Assembly (NCBI RefSeq): GCF_946477055.1
Contig: NZ_CAMKXG010000003.1
Coordinates: 1 to 46,368 of the forward strand
Source: Lonsdalea britannica
GTDB lineage: Bacteria > Pseudomonadota > Gammaproteobacteria > Enterobacterales > Enterobacteriaceae
Length of the DNA: 46,368 nt
Reading direction: 5' to 3'
Position 1 is the stretch's first letter; each line of letters begins with the position of its first letter. The translations under genes were made by a program, and so were the position numbers. This document shows, piece after piece, positions 11,603-21,008 of the stretch. Below the pieces are notes generated by a model, which worked only from the letters and a program-made list of their open reading frames with translations, was not told the DNA's origin and made no database searches.

Positions 11603-12613
11603 ATGAACCCGTTCTATAAACGTCATTTTTTAAGACTGATGGATTTCACTCCAACAGAAATAAGTCGTCTGTTAACCCTGTCAGCAAAACTGAAATCAGA
11701 TAAAAAAAGCGGCGCCGAGACCCGTCACCTGCAAGGGAAAAACATCGCACTCATCTTCGAAAAAGATTCGACCCGCACTCGCTGCTCTTTCGAAGTTGCT
11801 GCGTACGATCAGGGCGCGCAGGTCACCTATCTGGCCCCAAGCGGCAGCCAGATCGGCCACAAGGAGTCGATGAAGGATACGGCGCGCGTACTGGGTCGGA
11901 TGTACGACGGTATTCAGTATCGCGGCTATGGACAGGAACGTGTAGAAACGCTGGCTGAGCTGTCCGGCGTACCGGTATGGAACGGGCTGACCGATGAATT
12001 CCATCCTACCCAGCTGCTGGCGGACCTGCTGACGATGCAAGAACACGCGCCCGGCCGTTCACTGTCCGAAATGAAGCTGGCTTACGTCGGCGACGCCCGC
12101 AACAATATGGGGAACACTATGCTGGAAGCGGCGGCGTTGACCGGACTGGATCTGCGTCTGATTGCCCCCAAAAGCTGCTGGCCGGAAGCGGGTCTGGTGG
12201 CGGAATGTCAGGCCGCAGCAGAGAAAACCGGCGGCAGCATCACGCTGACGGAAGAGGTAGCAGCGGGGGTGAAAGACGTCGACTTCATCTATAGCGACGT
12301 GTGGGTGTCCATGGGAGAACCTAAAGAGGTGTGGGCGCAGCGCATCGATTTGCTCAAACCCTATCAGGTCAATATGGCCATGATCACGGCGTCGGGTAAC
12401 CCGCAGGTCAAATTCCTGCACTGCCTGCCCGCCTTTCATGACGACCAAACCACGATCGGCAAGCAGATGGCCGAACAGTACGGTTTGCACGGCGGCATGG
12501 AAGTCACCGACGAGGTTTTCGAGTCCAAACACAGCATCGTGTTCGATCAGGCGGAAAACCGGATGCACACCATCAAAGCCGTCATGGTGGCCACTCTGAG
12601 CCCCAACGCATAG
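11603..12613 (+). CDS. argI: Ornithine carbamoyltransferase
   Basis: Makes citrulline from ornithine and carbamoyl phosphate in arginine synthesis. The start at ATG 11603 ([17 protein letters not shown]) follows GGAGAT and gives 336 residues, near the 334 of E. coli; the upstream open frame runs through the ARG boxes and is rejected. The carbamoyl-phosphate loop STRTRC, the HPTQ segment ([17 protein letters not shown]) and the ornithine-binding HCLPAFHD are present. Named argI from its place beside rraB; many genera call the single gene argF. Confidence 0.96.
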   Translation: MNPFYKRHFLRLMDFTPTEISRLLTLSAKLKSDKKSGAETRHLQGKNIALIFEKDSTRTRCSFEVAAYDQGAQVTYLAPSGSQIGHKESMKDTARVLGRMYDGIQYRGYGQERVETLAELSGVPVWNGLTDEFHPTQLLADLLTMQEHAPGRSLSEMKLAYVGDARNNMGNTMLEAAALTGLDLRLIAPKSCWPEAGLVAECQAAAEKTGGSITLTEEVAAGVKDVDFIYSDVWVSMGEPKEVWAQRIDLLKPYQVNMAMITASGNPQVKFLHCLPAFHDDQTTIGKQMAEQYGLHGGMEVTDEVFESKHSIVFDQAENRMHTIKAVMVATLSPNA

Positions 12614-12691
12614 CCCGCAGCTTCACTGCCGTTCCGGCCCGATGTCAGGTCGTCGACGGCAGTGGCGCACACGCAGTTGCAACCGATTGCC

Positions 12692-12713
12692 CGCAGGCAA
12701 AATCTGCGTTTTT
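12692..12713 (+). terminator. Probable argI terminator
   Basis: CGCAG (12692-12696) and CTGCG (12704-12708) with a 7-base loop, followed by five Ts. It sits just upstream of the pyrB -35 and would insulate pyrBI from argI. A second hairpin without Ts (CACTGCCGT/ACGGCAGTG, 12624-12664) lies upstream. Confidence 0.55.
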
Positions 12714-12716
12714 CGC

Positions 12717-12757
12717 TTGAATTCGCTTCTTCCGCGCGTATAATTCCGGGCAATTTG
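12717..12757 (+). promoter_or_regulatory. pyrBI promoter with slippage-type start
   Basis: -35 TTGAAT (12717-12722), 16-base spacer, perfect -10 TATAAT (12739-12744). The start region CAATTTG (12751-12757) matches the E. coli pyrBI start, where high UTP makes polymerase slip on the three Ts and abort. Start is predicted at 12752. Confidence 0.85.
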
Positions 12758-12769
12758 CCGGGAGGAACC

Positions 12770-12928
12770 ATGTCCAACGCAGCCATCTTTGTCGGTCATC
12801 AACCGCAACTGCCTTCTGGCAGCCACGCCGCGTTTTTCCTCCCTGTACACCCTATTTCATTAAAAAAGCCCCTCGTTGAGGGGCTTTTTTTTGTCTGTCG
12901 AAAAGGGCGTCAGGCAGCCAACCTGTAG
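12770..12928 (+). CDS. pyrL: pyrBI leader peptide PyrL
   Basis: A 52-residue leader peptide (MSNAAIFVGHQPQLPSGSH...) starting at ATG 12770 after GGGAGGA. As in E. coli, its frame runs through a T-rich pause region (around 12828-12860) and across the attenuator hairpin, stopping at 12926-12928, 30 bases before pyrB. In the E. coli mechanism, low UTP stalls polymerase in the T-rich region, the ribosome catches up and prevents hairpin formation, and pyrBI is read. The peptide sequence is not conserved; position and overlap are. The open frame also extends upstream to 12662, but that precedes the promoter. Confidence 0.85.
   Translation: MSNAAIFVGHQPQLPSGSHAAFFLPVHPISLKKPLVEGLFFVCRKGRQAANL
12862..12892 (+). 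terminator. pyrBI attenuator
   Basis: AAAGCCCCTC pairs with GAGGGGCTTT around a 3-base GTT loop, with a run of eight Ts. It lies inside the pyrL frame, upstream of pyrB, and is the UTP-sensitive attenuator. Confidence 0.93.
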
Positions 12929-12958
12929 ACCGTGCCGAACCGTGGGGAGAATAGCCAA

Positions 12959-13894
12959 ATGGTCAATCCGCTTTATAAAAGACACATTATCTCAATCAAC
13001 GATCTCAGCCGGGACGATCTGCTGCTGACGCTGAAAGTCGCCGCCAGCCTGAAAGCCAACCCGCAGCCCGAGCTGTTGAAACATAAAGTGATTGCCAGCT
13101 GCTTCTTCGAGGCGTCCACACGCACACGGCTATCGTTCGAAACGGCGATGCACCGTCTGGGCGCGTCGGTGGTAGGGTTTGCCGACAGCAGCAATACATC
13201 GCTCGGGAAAAAAGGCGAAACGCTGGCGGACACCATTTCCGTGGTCAGCAACTATGTGGACGCCATCGTGATGCGCCATCCGCAGGAAGGCGCCGCCCGT
13301 CTGGCGGCCGAGTTCTCTCAGGGTATCCCCGTTCTTAACGCCGGCGACGGCGCCAATCAGCACCCTTCTCAGACGCTGCTCGACCTGTTCACGATCCAAG
13401 AGACTCAGGGGCGTCTGGATAACATCAACATCGCCATGGTCGGGGATCTGAAATACGGCCGCACCGTCCATTCTCTAACGCAGGCGCTGGCCAAGTTCGA
13501 AGGCAACCGTTTTTACTTCATCGCGCCCGATGCGCTGGCGATGCCGGACTATATTCTAAAAATGCTGGAAGAGCGGAACATTCCCTACAGCCTGCATAAC
13601 AGCATCGAAGAAGTCGTGCCGGAGCTGGATATTCTCTACATGACTCGCGTTCAGAAAGAGCGGCTCGACCCGTCCGAATACATCAACATCAAAGCGCAGT
13701 ACATCCTGCATGCCGCGGATCTCGCCGAGGCGCGCACGAACCTGAAAGTGCTGCATCCCCTGCCACGCATCGATGAAATCACCACCGATGTCGACAGCAC
13801 GCCCTACGCCTACTACTTCCAGCAGGCAGGCAACGGTATTTTCGCGCGTCAGGCCCTGCTGGCTCTGGTGCTGAACAGCGAACTGGTTCTGTAA
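12959..13894 (+). CDS. pyrB: Aspartate carbamoyltransferase catalytic chain
   Basis: Catalytic trimer of ATCase, the first committed step of pyrimidine synthesis (carbamoyl aspartate from carbamoyl phosphate and aspartate). ATG at 12959 ([17 protein letters not shown]) after GGGGAGA gives 311 residues, the E. coli length. An in-frame GTG nine codons upstream lacks family support. Active-site segments: STRTRLSFE, the 80s loop ([16 protein letters not shown]), [16 protein letters not shown], and HPLPRIDEI. Followed after 13 bases by pyrI. Confidence 0.97.
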   Translation: MVNPLYKRHIISINDLSRDDLLLTLKVAASLKANPQPELLKHKVIASCFFEASTRTRLSFETAMHRLGASVVGFADSSNTSLGKKGETLADTISVVSNYVDAIVMRHPQEGAARLAAEFSQGIPVLNAGDGANQHPSQTLLDLFTIQETQGRLDNINIAMVGDLKYGRTVHSLTQALAKFEGNRFYFIAPDALAMPDYILKMLEERNIPYSLHNSIEEVVPELDILYMTRVQKERLDPSEYINIKAQYILHAADLAEARTNLKVLHPLPRIDEITTDVDSTPYAYYFQQAGNGIFARQALLALVLNSELVL

Positions 13895-13907
13895 GAGAGG
13901 AAGACAC

Positions 13908-14372
13908 ATGACTCACGACAACAAATTACAGGTTGAAGCCATCAAACGCGGTACGGTGATCGACCACATTCCGGCGCAAATCGGCTTTAAACTGCTGACC
14001 CTGTTCAAGTTCACCGACACCGACCAGCGCATCACCATCGGCCTGAATTTGCCGTCCAACGAGCTGGGCCGCAAGGATCTGATCAAGATCGAGAACGTTT
14101 TCCTGACGGAAGAACAGGCCAATCAGCTGGCGATGTACGCGCCGCAGGCGACCGTCAACCAGATCGACCAATACAACGTCGTGCGCAAGCTGCACCCGCA
14201 ATTGCCCGAGCACGTTCACGGCATCCTGACCTGCCCGAACAGCAACTGCATCAGCCGCAGCGAACCGGTGACGTCCTCGTTCACCGTGAAATCTCACGAA
14301 GGCGAAGTACTGCTGAAATGCAAATACTGCGAAAAAGAGTTTGAACGTCAGGCGGTGCTGAGCAGCCGCTGA
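13908..14372 (+). CDS. pyrI: Aspartate carbamoyltransferase regulatory chain
   Basis: Regulatory dimer that binds CTP/UTP (inhibitors) and ATP (activator) and holds two PyrB trimers together through a zinc domain. 154 residues. N-terminal nucleotide-binding domain [22 protein letters not shown]; the zinc site is the four Cys of CPNSNC and CKYC near the C-terminus. Preceded by AGAGAGGAAG. A 7-bp hairpin without a T run (14398-14419) follows 25 bases after the stop. Confidence 0.97.
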   Translation: MTHDNKLQVEAIKRGTVIDHIPAQIGFKLLTLFKFTDTDQRITIGLNLPSNELGRKDLIKIENVFLTEEQANQLAMYAPQATVNQIDQYNVVRKLHPQLPEHVHGILTCPNSNCISRSEPVTSSFTVKSHEGEVLLKCKYCEKEFERQAVLSSR

Positions 14373-14487
14373 GCGACCTGATATCAGAAACCTATTGCCC
14401 CGTGCGGCGACTCACGGGGTAGAATGAAGGTATGTTTCAGGAATAATGGATGCGCTAGCACTCATTTGGACTCAATCAGGAGAAAAC

Positions 14488-14874
14488 ATGTCTCGCATTA
14501 TCAGTACGGAACACGCGCCGGCCGCTATCGGTCCTTATGTTCAGGCCGTCGATCTCGGCAACATGATACTCACCTCTGGTCAGATCCCAGTCGATCCTAA
14601 AACCGGTCTGGTTCCCGACGACGTCTCCGCACAGGCACGTCAGTCGTTGGAAAACGTCAAAGCCATCGTAGAAGCCGCCGGTCTGAAGGTCAGCGACGTG
14701 GTGAAAATGACGGTATTCGTCAAGGACCTGAACGACTTTGCGACGGTTAACGCGACTTATGAAGCGTTCTTCACTGAAAACGACGCGCCGTTCCCGGCTC
14801 GCTCCTGCGTGGAAGTCGCCCGTTTGCCGAAAGATGTGAAGATCGAAATCGAGGCCATTGCCGTTCGCCGCTAA
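14488..14874 (+). CDS. ridA: Enamine/imine deaminase RidA
   Basis: Hydrolyses 2-aminoacrylate and related reactive enamines released by PLP enzymes such as threonine dehydratase, protecting other PLP enzymes. ATG at 14488 after CAGGAG gives 128 residues, the E. coli YjgF length. Family residues visible: GPYVQAV, TSGQIPVDPKTG, and RSCVEVARLPKDVKIEIEAIAV with the carboxylate-binding Arg. A TAGAAT box at 14420-14425 may be its own -10. Convergent with the ABC operon that follows. Confidence 0.96.
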   Translation: MSRIISTEHAPAAIGPYVQAVDLGNMILTSGQIPVDPKTGLVPDDVSAQARQSLENVKAIVEAAGLKVSDVVKMTVFVKDLNDFATVNATYEAFFTENDAPFPARSCVEVARLPKDVKIEIEAIAVRR

Positions 14875-14890
14875 GCGCGCGCCGCATCCT

Positions 14891-14940
14891 CGAAGATTAA
14901 AAAAGACGCGCCCCGAAAGGCGCGTCTTTTTTAATCTTCG
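14891..14940. terminator. Bidirectional terminator, ridA / ABC ATPase
   Basis: A perfect 22-bp inverted repeat (14891-14912 with 14919-14940, 6-base loop CCGAAA). The GC core GACGCGCC is flanked by six As on one side and six Ts on the other, so it terminates on both strands. Confidence 0.95.
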
Positions 14941-14956
14941 AGTTCAGGCATTTACG

Positions 14957-16552
14957 CTAATCGGCGTCGTTTTCGCTCTCCGCCATGACGTCCTGCAGCC
15001 AGCCGCAGCGCATCTCCGGTACAGCGATGAGCAGTTGACGAGTGTACTCGTCCAGCGGCGGCGATAACGCCTCCTCTACCCGACCCTGACGGACAATACG
15101 TCCCTGACGTAACACGGCGACGCTGTCCGCGACTTCCCGCACCACGTGCAAATCATGCGTAATAAACAGGTAGGAAACGCCGGTTTCCTGCTGAATCCGT
15201 CGCAGCAACGCCAGCACATCGCGGGCTACCAACGGGTCCAGCGCGGAAGTCGGCTCATCGCAGATAATTAGCTCCGGCTGCGCGGCCAGTGCGCGGGCGA
15301 TACAAACACGCTGCTTCTGACCGCCCGACAGCGACGTAGGCAAACGCTGCGCCATCTCGGCGGGTAGCCCAACCTGCTCAAGCAGTGCGTCAATACGCGC
15401 GCGACGCGCGGCGGGGTCAAGATCCGTCAGGCACACCATCGCCCGCTCGATCTGCACGCTCACGCTCAGACGCGGATTCAACGCCATATCCGGGTGCTGA
15501 TGAATCATCTGAATCGACTGTAGCTGTTGCCGGGTGCGCTTCGCCAGCGTCGCAGGCAGCGTTTCTCCCCGCAAACGGATATCGCCGTGGCTGGGCGCCA
15601 GCAACCCACACACCGTCCGCCCGAGCGTTGATTTTCCCGACCCGGACTCGCCGATCACCGCCAGCGTGCGGCCCCGCGCCAAACGCAGCGAGACATCTTG
15701 CAGCACCGGCTGACGCTGATAGCGCGCCTCCAACTGTACGATGTCCAGCAGCACCTCAGGCTCGTCCGGCTGCGGTATTTTCGGTTCGCCGCGCGCCTGC
15801 AACAGCTGATGGGTGTACTCCTGCGTCGGGTGCGCCAAAATCTCCTCCGTCGCACCGATTTCTACCTGCCGACCACGACGTAGCACCATGATGCGTTGGC
15901 TTAACTGCGCCACCACCGCCAGATCGTGACTGATGTACAGGGCCGCGACCCCGGTCATGCGGATAATGTCGTCGATGGCTTTGAGCACGCCCAGCTGGGT
16001 CGTGACGTCCAGCGCCGTCGTCGGTTCATCGAAGATAATCAGCTCCGGTCCCGCACACATCGCCATCGCAATCATTGCCCGCTGGAGCTGTCCGCCGGAC
16101 ACCTGATGCGGATAACGCTGGAAGAAACTCGACGGATCCGGCAGCGACAGCTGAGCGAACAGCGTCATCGCGCGTTCGATAGCCTGACGACGCGACATCA
16201 CTCGGTGACGCACCGCCGTTTCGATCACCTGCTCACCAATCTTGCGGGCCGGATTGAAGGCCGTGCTGGCGGACTGAGCAACGTAAGCGATGCGGGGACC
16301 GCGCACCCGGCGCAGCTGGCGTTCCGACAACGCCGCCAGATCCGTTCCCTGAAACCAGATATGGCCGCCCTGAATTTGCATACCGTGACGGCAGTGGCCG
16401 AGAATGGCCTGACCGATAGTGGATTTACCCGCGCCGGATTCGCCAATCAGCCCCAGCACCTCGCCTTTTTTCAGCGAGAACGAGATGTCCTGCACCAGCG
16501 TGCTGTCGCCCGCCACCACCTTTAGTGCTTCAACGCGCAGCAGCTCAACCAT
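14957..16552 (-). CDS. ABC transporter, tandem ATP-binding protein
   Basis: Two full nucleotide-binding domains of the Opp/Dpp (peptide/nickel/opine) class fused in one 531-residue chain. Domain 1: Walker A GESGAGKST, signature VSGGQLQR, Walker B LIIFDEPTTALD. Domain 2: GESGSGKST, LSGGQKQR, LIICDEPTSALD, H-loop ITHDLHVV. The start at ATG 16552 (MVELLRVEALKV) has GGAGG five bases upstream and overlaps the end of the DppC-type permease gene by 8 bases; a longer form from 16579 is less likely. It energises import through the two upstream permeases. The substrate is not known; the operon also carries mmuM and a MetJ-like operator. Confidence 0.92.
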   Translation of the reverse strand: MVELLRVEALKVVAGDSTLVQDISFSLKKGEVLGLIGESGAGKSTIGQAILGHCRHGMQIQGGHIWFQGTDLAALSERQLRRVRGPRIAYVAQSASTAFNPARKIGEQVIETAVRHRVMSRRQAIERAMTLFAQLSLPDPSSFFQRYPHQVSGGQLQRAMIAMAMCAGPELIIFDEPTTALDVTTQLGVLKAIDDIIRMTGVAALYISHDLAVVAQLSQRIMVLRRGRQVEIGATEEILAHPTQEYTHQLLQARGEPKIPQPDEPEVLLDIVQLEARYQRQPVLQDVSLRLARGRTLAVIGESGSGKSTLGRTVCGLLAPSHGDIRLRGETLPATLAKRTRQQLQSIQMIHQHPDMALNPRLSVSVQIERAMVCLTDLDPAARRARIDALLEQVGLPAEMAQRLPTSLSGGQKQRVCIARALAAQPELIICDEPTSALDPLVARDVLALLRRIQQETGVSYLFITHDLHVVREVADSVAVLRQGRIVRQGRVEEALSPPLDEYTRQLLIAVPEMRCGWLQDVMAESENDAD

Positions 16553-17366
16553 GTCGACCTCCCTGCCAACGACGGCCATCGCGACTCAGCAGCCCGTCGG
16601 CGACGACGTTGAGTGAGATCGCCAGCAGCGCAATCGCCGCGCCCGGCACCAGCGCAGCCCACACGCCGAATAAAATGCCGTCTTTGTTATCCCGCGCCAG
16701 CCCGCCCCAATCGGCGGTCGGCGGCTGGATGCCCATCCCCAGAAACGACAGGGCGGACAGAAACAGCAGAATGAAAATAAAACGCAGGGCGAACTCTGCA
16801 ATCAGGGTGGTCAGCGCGTTCGGCAAGATTTCCCGCCATAAGATCCAGCGCATGGATTCGCCACGCATCCGCGCGGCTTCGATAAACTCCTGCGTCGCCA
16901 AATCGACCGCCAGCGCACGCGCTACGCGCAATACCTGTGTCGCCTCCAGAACGCCTAACACCACAATAATGACGAACAGGCTTTTCGGCAGCAGCGCCAG
17001 CACCACCAGCGCCAGAATCAACGTCGGGATCGCCATTAGCACATCGTTCACACGCGAAATGACCTGATCGATCACCCCGCCGCAGACCCCGGCCAGAAAG
17101 CCGAGCAGCGTGCCGAGCACAAACGCCAGCGCGGCCGCTAACGCCGTCACGGTCAGCGAGGTCCGCGTCCCCCAAATCAGTCGGGAAAACAGGTCGCGGC
17201 CCAGATTATCGGTGCCGAGCCACGCGCGATCCATCGGCCCTAACCATGCGCCGCCAATCACCTGATCGGCGGGAAACGGCGCAATCCAGGGGGCGAAAAT
17301 AGCCACCAGAACAAACAGGCTCAGCCCTGACAGGCCGAGTACAACGGAAGGTTTCACAGGAGGCAT
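16545..17366 (-). CDS. ABC transporter permease, DppC/OppC type
   Basis: 273 residues with an N-terminal span (about 8-28), a periplasmic segment with the family block WLGTDNLGRDLFSRLIWGTR, and five further spans. The coupling motif EAARMRGESMRWILWREILPNAL is present. Pairs with the DppB-type permease encoded 50 bases upstream. Member of the five-gene minus-strand operon. Confidence 0.92.
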   Translation of the reverse strand: MPPVKPSVVLGLSGLSLFVLVAIFAPWIAPFPADQVIGGAWLGPMDRAWLGTDNLGRDLFSRLIWGTRTSLTVTALAAALAFVLGTLLGFLAGVCGGVIDQVISRVNDVLMAIPTLILALVVLALLPKSLFVIIVVLGVLEATQVLRVARALAVDLATQEFIEAARMRGESMRWILWREILPNALTTLIAEFALRFIFILLFLSALSFLGMGIQPPTADWGGLARDNKDGILFGVWAALVPGAAIALLAISLNVVADGLLSRDGRRWQGGRHG

Positions 17367-17416
17367 GTACTCTTATCCATTACCATCGGGACGATCTTGC
17401 GGATCGCGCCGGCTCA

Positions 17417-18409
17417 TCAGTTCGACTGCCGGGCATGGCGTAAACGCGGGTTAGCCATCAACGCGACCACGTCCGCCAGCAGGTTTAGCAGAATATAAAT
17501 AGCGGCCAGCACCAACGCACAGTCTTGAATCACCGGGATATCGCGTTTGCTGATGCTGTCCACCATGTACTGCCCCAGTCCGGGGTAAACAAACACGTTT
17601 TCCACGATCACCACGCCCACCATCAGGTAGGCCAGATTCAAGACGATCACATTGATGATTGGCCCCCAGGCGTTGGGCAGCACATGGCGCCAGAGAATGC
17701 TGGAAGGCGACAGTCCTTTCAGCAGCGCGGTATCGACATAGGCGGCATTTTGGGCGCTGATAAGCGCGGCGCGCGTCATGTTGCTCATATGTCCGAGCAC
17801 CGCCAGCAACAGCGTCATCGCGGGCAGCGCGACGGCCGTTAAGCGGTCCGCGAACGGCATACCGTCGTTTACGCTGCTATTGCTTGGCAGCCAATAGAGC
17901 GTGATGGAGAACACCAGGATCAGCAGATAGCCGGAAAAAAACTCCGGCAGCGCCACCGCCGTGCGGGTAAACAGGTTCAGCAGTTGGTCAAGCCAGCTGC
18001 CCTGATAACGCACCGACAGAAAACCGATCAGCAGCGCCAGAGGCACCGCAACTGCCGAGGTGCAGGCGGCCAGAAACAGCGTATTTTCAAGCCGATAAGC
18101 CAGCACCGGTCCGACCGGCTGGCGACTGGTAAAGCTATGACCGAAGTCGCCGTGGACGATGCCCGACAGCCAGCTGAAATAGCGCGCCAACGCCGGTTGG
18201 TCCAGCCCAAGCTGAAGATTGAGCGCCTTCACGGCGTCCGGCGTGGCCGTTTGCCCCAAAATGGCGGTCGCGGCATTCCCCGGCAACAGCTGGATCCCGG
18301 CGAAAATCAACGCCGACACCACCACAATCATCAGCCCGCCCGCCAGCAAACGACGCGAAATCATCGTCAGCAGCGGCAATCGGGCATTTACGCTATCAAG
18401 CACGCTCAT
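17417..18409 (-). CDS. ABC transporter permease, DppB/OppB type
   Basis: 330 residues, six predicted spans. The first span is ISRRLLAGGLMIVVVSALIFAGIQL, followed by the family periplasmic segment (LGLDQPALARYFSWLSGIVHGDFGHS). The EAA-like coupling region ALLKGLSPSSILWRHVLPNAW is present. The N-terminus is about 15 residues longer than typical; an internal Met16 is an alternative start. It lies 28 bases after the solute-binding protein gene. Confidence 0.9.
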   Translation of the reverse strand: MSVLDSVNARLPLLTMISRRLLAGGLMIVVVSALIFAGIQLLPGNAATAILGQTATPDAVKALNLQLGLDQPALARYFSWLSGIVHGDFGHSFTSRQPVGPVLAYRLENTLFLAACTSAVAVPLALLIGFLSVRYQGSWLDQLLNLFTRTAVALPEFFSGYLLILVFSITLYWLPSNSSVNDGMPFADRLTAVALPAMTLLLAVLGHMSNMTRAALISAQNAAYVDTALLKGLSPSSILWRHVLPNAWGPIINVIVLNLAYLMVGVVIVENVFVYPGLGQYMVDSISKRDIPVIQDCALVLAAIYILLNLLADVVALMANPRLRHARQSN

Positions 18410-18437
18410 CTTGTCTCACCTATCGGCTGGGCAATCC

Positions 18438-19979
18438 CTATGCCAGCCACAATTTTTCTGCGGCGCGGTTGCCGCTCAGCGGGAAGCCGGGGATTGCCGT
18501 CAGTCCTTTCACGCGTTGACTGCAAGCGTCGAGAGAGTCGGCGTACAGCGGAATGATTTCGCTGCCCTTTTCCACCAGCATCAGCTGAATATCATGATAA
18601 ATCTGACGGCGTTTCTCTTCGTTGACTTCACCACGGGCCGCCTGCACCAGTTGGTCGAAAGACGGCTCTTTCCAGCCGGATTCATTCCACGGCGCGCCGC
18701 TGGTGAACACCAGCGACAGCAACGCATCCGTCGTCGGACGCATAGACCAGTTGGAAGACACGAACGGTTTCTTCATCCAGACATTGTCCCAGAACGCATC
18801 GTCCGGTACACGCTCAACCTTCAATGGAATTCCCGCTCGCTGAGCGGAAGCCTGATAAAGCTGGCCTGCGTCCACCGCGCCGGGGAAGCCCGCATCGGCG
18901 ACGGACAGCACCAGCGGTCCGTTGAATCCGGCTTTCTGCCAGTGCCATTTGGCCTTTTCCGGATCGTACGGGCGCTGCGGAATGTCTTTCGCAAAGTAGC
19001 GGCTAGAGGGGAATACCGGGTTATCGTTGGCGACGGTGCCGTAACCGCCCAGTACCGTATCGATAATCTGCTGACGATCGATGGCGTATTTGAGCGCCAG
19101 TCGGCCGTCCTGCGAGGTGAACGGCGGCAGGCTGCCGAGACCGGGGAATGTGAAAATCTGGCTGTCGTGCGAGCGCAGCAGCTGCAAATTCGGCATCTTC
19201 TCAATCCGACTGACGATGCGCGGATTGACGCGGTTGATGAGGTGAGCGGAACCACTCACCAGCGCCGCGACGCGGGCGGTAGAGTCGTTCATCGCCAGCG
19301 TTTCGACGGAATCGACGTGACCGCGCGCGCTGTTCCAGTGATTCGGGTTACGTTTCACCAGCGTACGCACGCCGGGCTGGAAGCTTTCCAGAATGAAAGC
19401 GCCGGTGCCGATGCCTTTATCGAACGATTCATTTTCCGGCGTGATGGCGAAATGCACGTCGCTCAGCAGCGCGACAAATTCAACGTTTGGCGCATTGAGT
19501 CGGATCGTCACTTCATGCGTACCAGTCGCTTCCAACGCCGTGACCGGCTCCAGATAGCCTTTCACCGACGAACTCGACTCGGCGCTGCGGTGATGGTTCA
19601 AGGAATAGATGACGTCTTTGGCGGTCAGCGTACGACCGTCGTGGAACTGTACGCCCTGCCGGATTTTCAGCACCCAGACGCGGCCGCCCTCTTGGCTGTC
19701 CCAGGACTCCGCCAGCGACGGGCTGAGTTCACCGCGCTCATCGAGTTCGACCAGATTGTTGAACAGCTGGGAGCCAACGAAATACATATAGGTTTCGAAC
19801 CAGAAGGCCGGATCGAGGCGATCGGTGCTGGAGGCATTATCCACGCCGACGATCAGATGACCGCCTTTCTTCGGCGTTTCCGCAGTATCCGCCCCCCACG
19901 CGTGACTCAGCGGCCAACCCGCCGTAGCGGCGGCGACCGAGAGCGCGCAGGCGTTCTTGATAAAGTGACGACGATTCAT
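18438..19979 (-). CDS. ABC solute-binding protein, family 5, Tat-exported
   Basis: A 513-residue periplasmic binding protein of the DppA/OppA/NikA family. The start at ATG 19979 has AGGGGA upstream. The N-terminus NRRHFIKNACALSVAAATAGWP is a twin-arginine signal (RRHFIK), with likely cleavage after SHAWGA, so the protein is predicted to be exported folded. The family segment LAESWDSQEGGRVWVLKIRQGVQFHDG is clear. The Tat signal is less usual for this family. The ligand cannot be told from sequence. The open frame extends into mmuM but has no family match there. Confidence 0.9.
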   Translation of the reverse strand: MNRRHFIKNACALSVAAATAGWPLSHAWGADTAETPKKGGHLIVGVDNASSTDRLDPAFWFETYMYFVGSQLFNNLVELDERGELSPSLAESWDSQEGGRVWVLKIRQGVQFHDGRTLTAKDVIYSLNHHRSAESSSSVKGYLEPVTALEATGTHEVTIRLNAPNVEFVALLSDVHFAITPENESFDKGIGTGAFILESFQPGVRTLVKRNPNHWNSARGHVDSVETLAMNDSTARVAALVSGSAHLINRVNPRIVSRIEKMPNLQLLRSHDSQIFTFPGLGSLPPFTSQDGRLALKYAIDRQQIIDTVLGGYGTVANDNPVFPSSRYFAKDIPQRPYDPEKAKWHWQKAGFNGPLVLSVADAGFPGAVDAGQLYQASAQRAGIPLKVERVPDDAFWDNVWMKKPFVSSNWSMRPTTDALLSLVFTSGAPWNESGWKEPSFDQLVQAARGEVNEEKRRQIYHDIQLMLVEKGSEIIPLYADSLDACSQRVKGLTAIPGFPLSGNRAAEKLWLA

Positions 19980-20046
19980 GATGTGTTCCCCTGTTATCCC
20001 CTGCTCGTGGCGAGAGGTTATTATCGTTATAGACGCCGATCGGGAT

Positions 20047-20955
20047 TTAGTCCCGATACGGCAACGCCTGCGCCAGGCGGGCAATATGTTCGGGTCCGAT
20101 GCCGCAGCAGCCGCCGACCAGCGTCGCGCCCTGCGCCACCCATTCGGCGGCCCACTGCTGATACCCTTCAGGGTGCGTGTCGGCGCGCAGTCGACTGAGG
20201 CCGTCGTTCGCTTCGCGGCGATTATCTTCCGGCTCGAACGCATTGGCGTACACGCCGATGCCGATGGTCGCACCCTGCGCGCTGAACTGAGCGCGGGCTT
20301 CCGCGACGGCGGGGGCCATGACTTCCGGGCGGCTGCAGTTGAACAACAGATTGGCGGCGCCCAGCTCAATGGCGCCTTTAGCCGCCTCGGCAATCGTCTC
20401 ATCGGAGCGCAACCGCGCACGGCCCTGCTCATCCAGCTCATCCTGCAGAGTAAAGGAGAACCACAGTTCGCGCGAATCGTCCGCCAGCAGCTGACGCACC
20501 AGCGTCACTTCCGCCAGCGAACTCTGGGTTTCGGCCAGCCAGACGTCAACGTAGGGGTCAAGCGCGTCGATCAACACGCGTAAGATAGATTCTGCGGCTT
20601 CGGCGGAGAACAAATCGGGCCGATAAGAGCCGAGCGCCGGAGGCAGCGAACCGGCGACTTTCACCGGATGAGGTGCGGCGTCCGCCGCTTCACGCGCCAG
20701 TTTGCCAGCCAACGCAGCCAGTTCATGGCCGCGGCGCTGGAACTGATCATCGCCAAGATGGAACGGGACGACGGCGTAGCTGTTCGCCGTGATGACCTGC
20801 GATCCCGCGGCGATATAGCTATCATGCACCTGACGTACGTGCTGCGGAGATTCCAGCAGCGCTAACGCCGACCACTCCGGTTGGCGGAAAGGCGCGCCAA
20901 TTCGCGCCAGTTCACGGCCCATGCCGCCGTCCAGAATCAGCACGTTCTTTGACAT
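20047..20955 (-). CDS. mmuM: Homocysteine S-methyltransferase MmuM
   Basis: Transfers a methyl group from S-methylmethionine (or S-adenosylmethionine) to homocysteine to give methionine, without cobalamin. 302 residues. It begins LILDGGMGRELARIG; the three zinc ligands are Cys207 (LLFNCSRPE) and the pair Cys283-Cys284 (GGCCGIGPEHI). ATG at 20955 after AAGGAAGGA. First gene of the operon; the ABC solute-binding gene starts 67 bases downstream. The S-methylmethionine permease MmuP, its usual partner in E. coli, is absent here and a peptide-class ABC importer stands in its place. Confidence 0.93.
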   Translation of the reverse strand: MSKNVLILDGGMGRELARIGAPFRQPEWSALALLESPQHVRQVHDSYIAAGSQVITANSYAVVPFHLGDDQFQRRGHELAALAGKLAREAADAAPHPVKVAGSLPPALGSYRPDLFSAEAAESILRVLIDALDPYVDVWLAETQSSLAEVTLVRQLLADDSRELWFSFTLQDELDEQGRARLRSDETIAEAAKGAIELGAANLLFNCSRPEVMAPAVAEARAQFSAQGATIGIGVYANAFEPEDNRREANDGLSRLRADTHPEGYQQWAAEWVAQGATLVGGCCGIGPEHIARLAQALPYRD

Positions 20956-21008
20956 CGTCCTTCCTTACTCAGCGAAACTGAAAAAATGGTGGCCCACCTT
21001 ACAAAAAA

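Noticed and set aside
18219..20198. 659-codon open frame on the plus strand
   Set aside because: It is antisense to the solute-binding protein and permease genes, is rich in Arg, His and Gln without domain pattern, and arises from the codon bias of the minus-strand genes.
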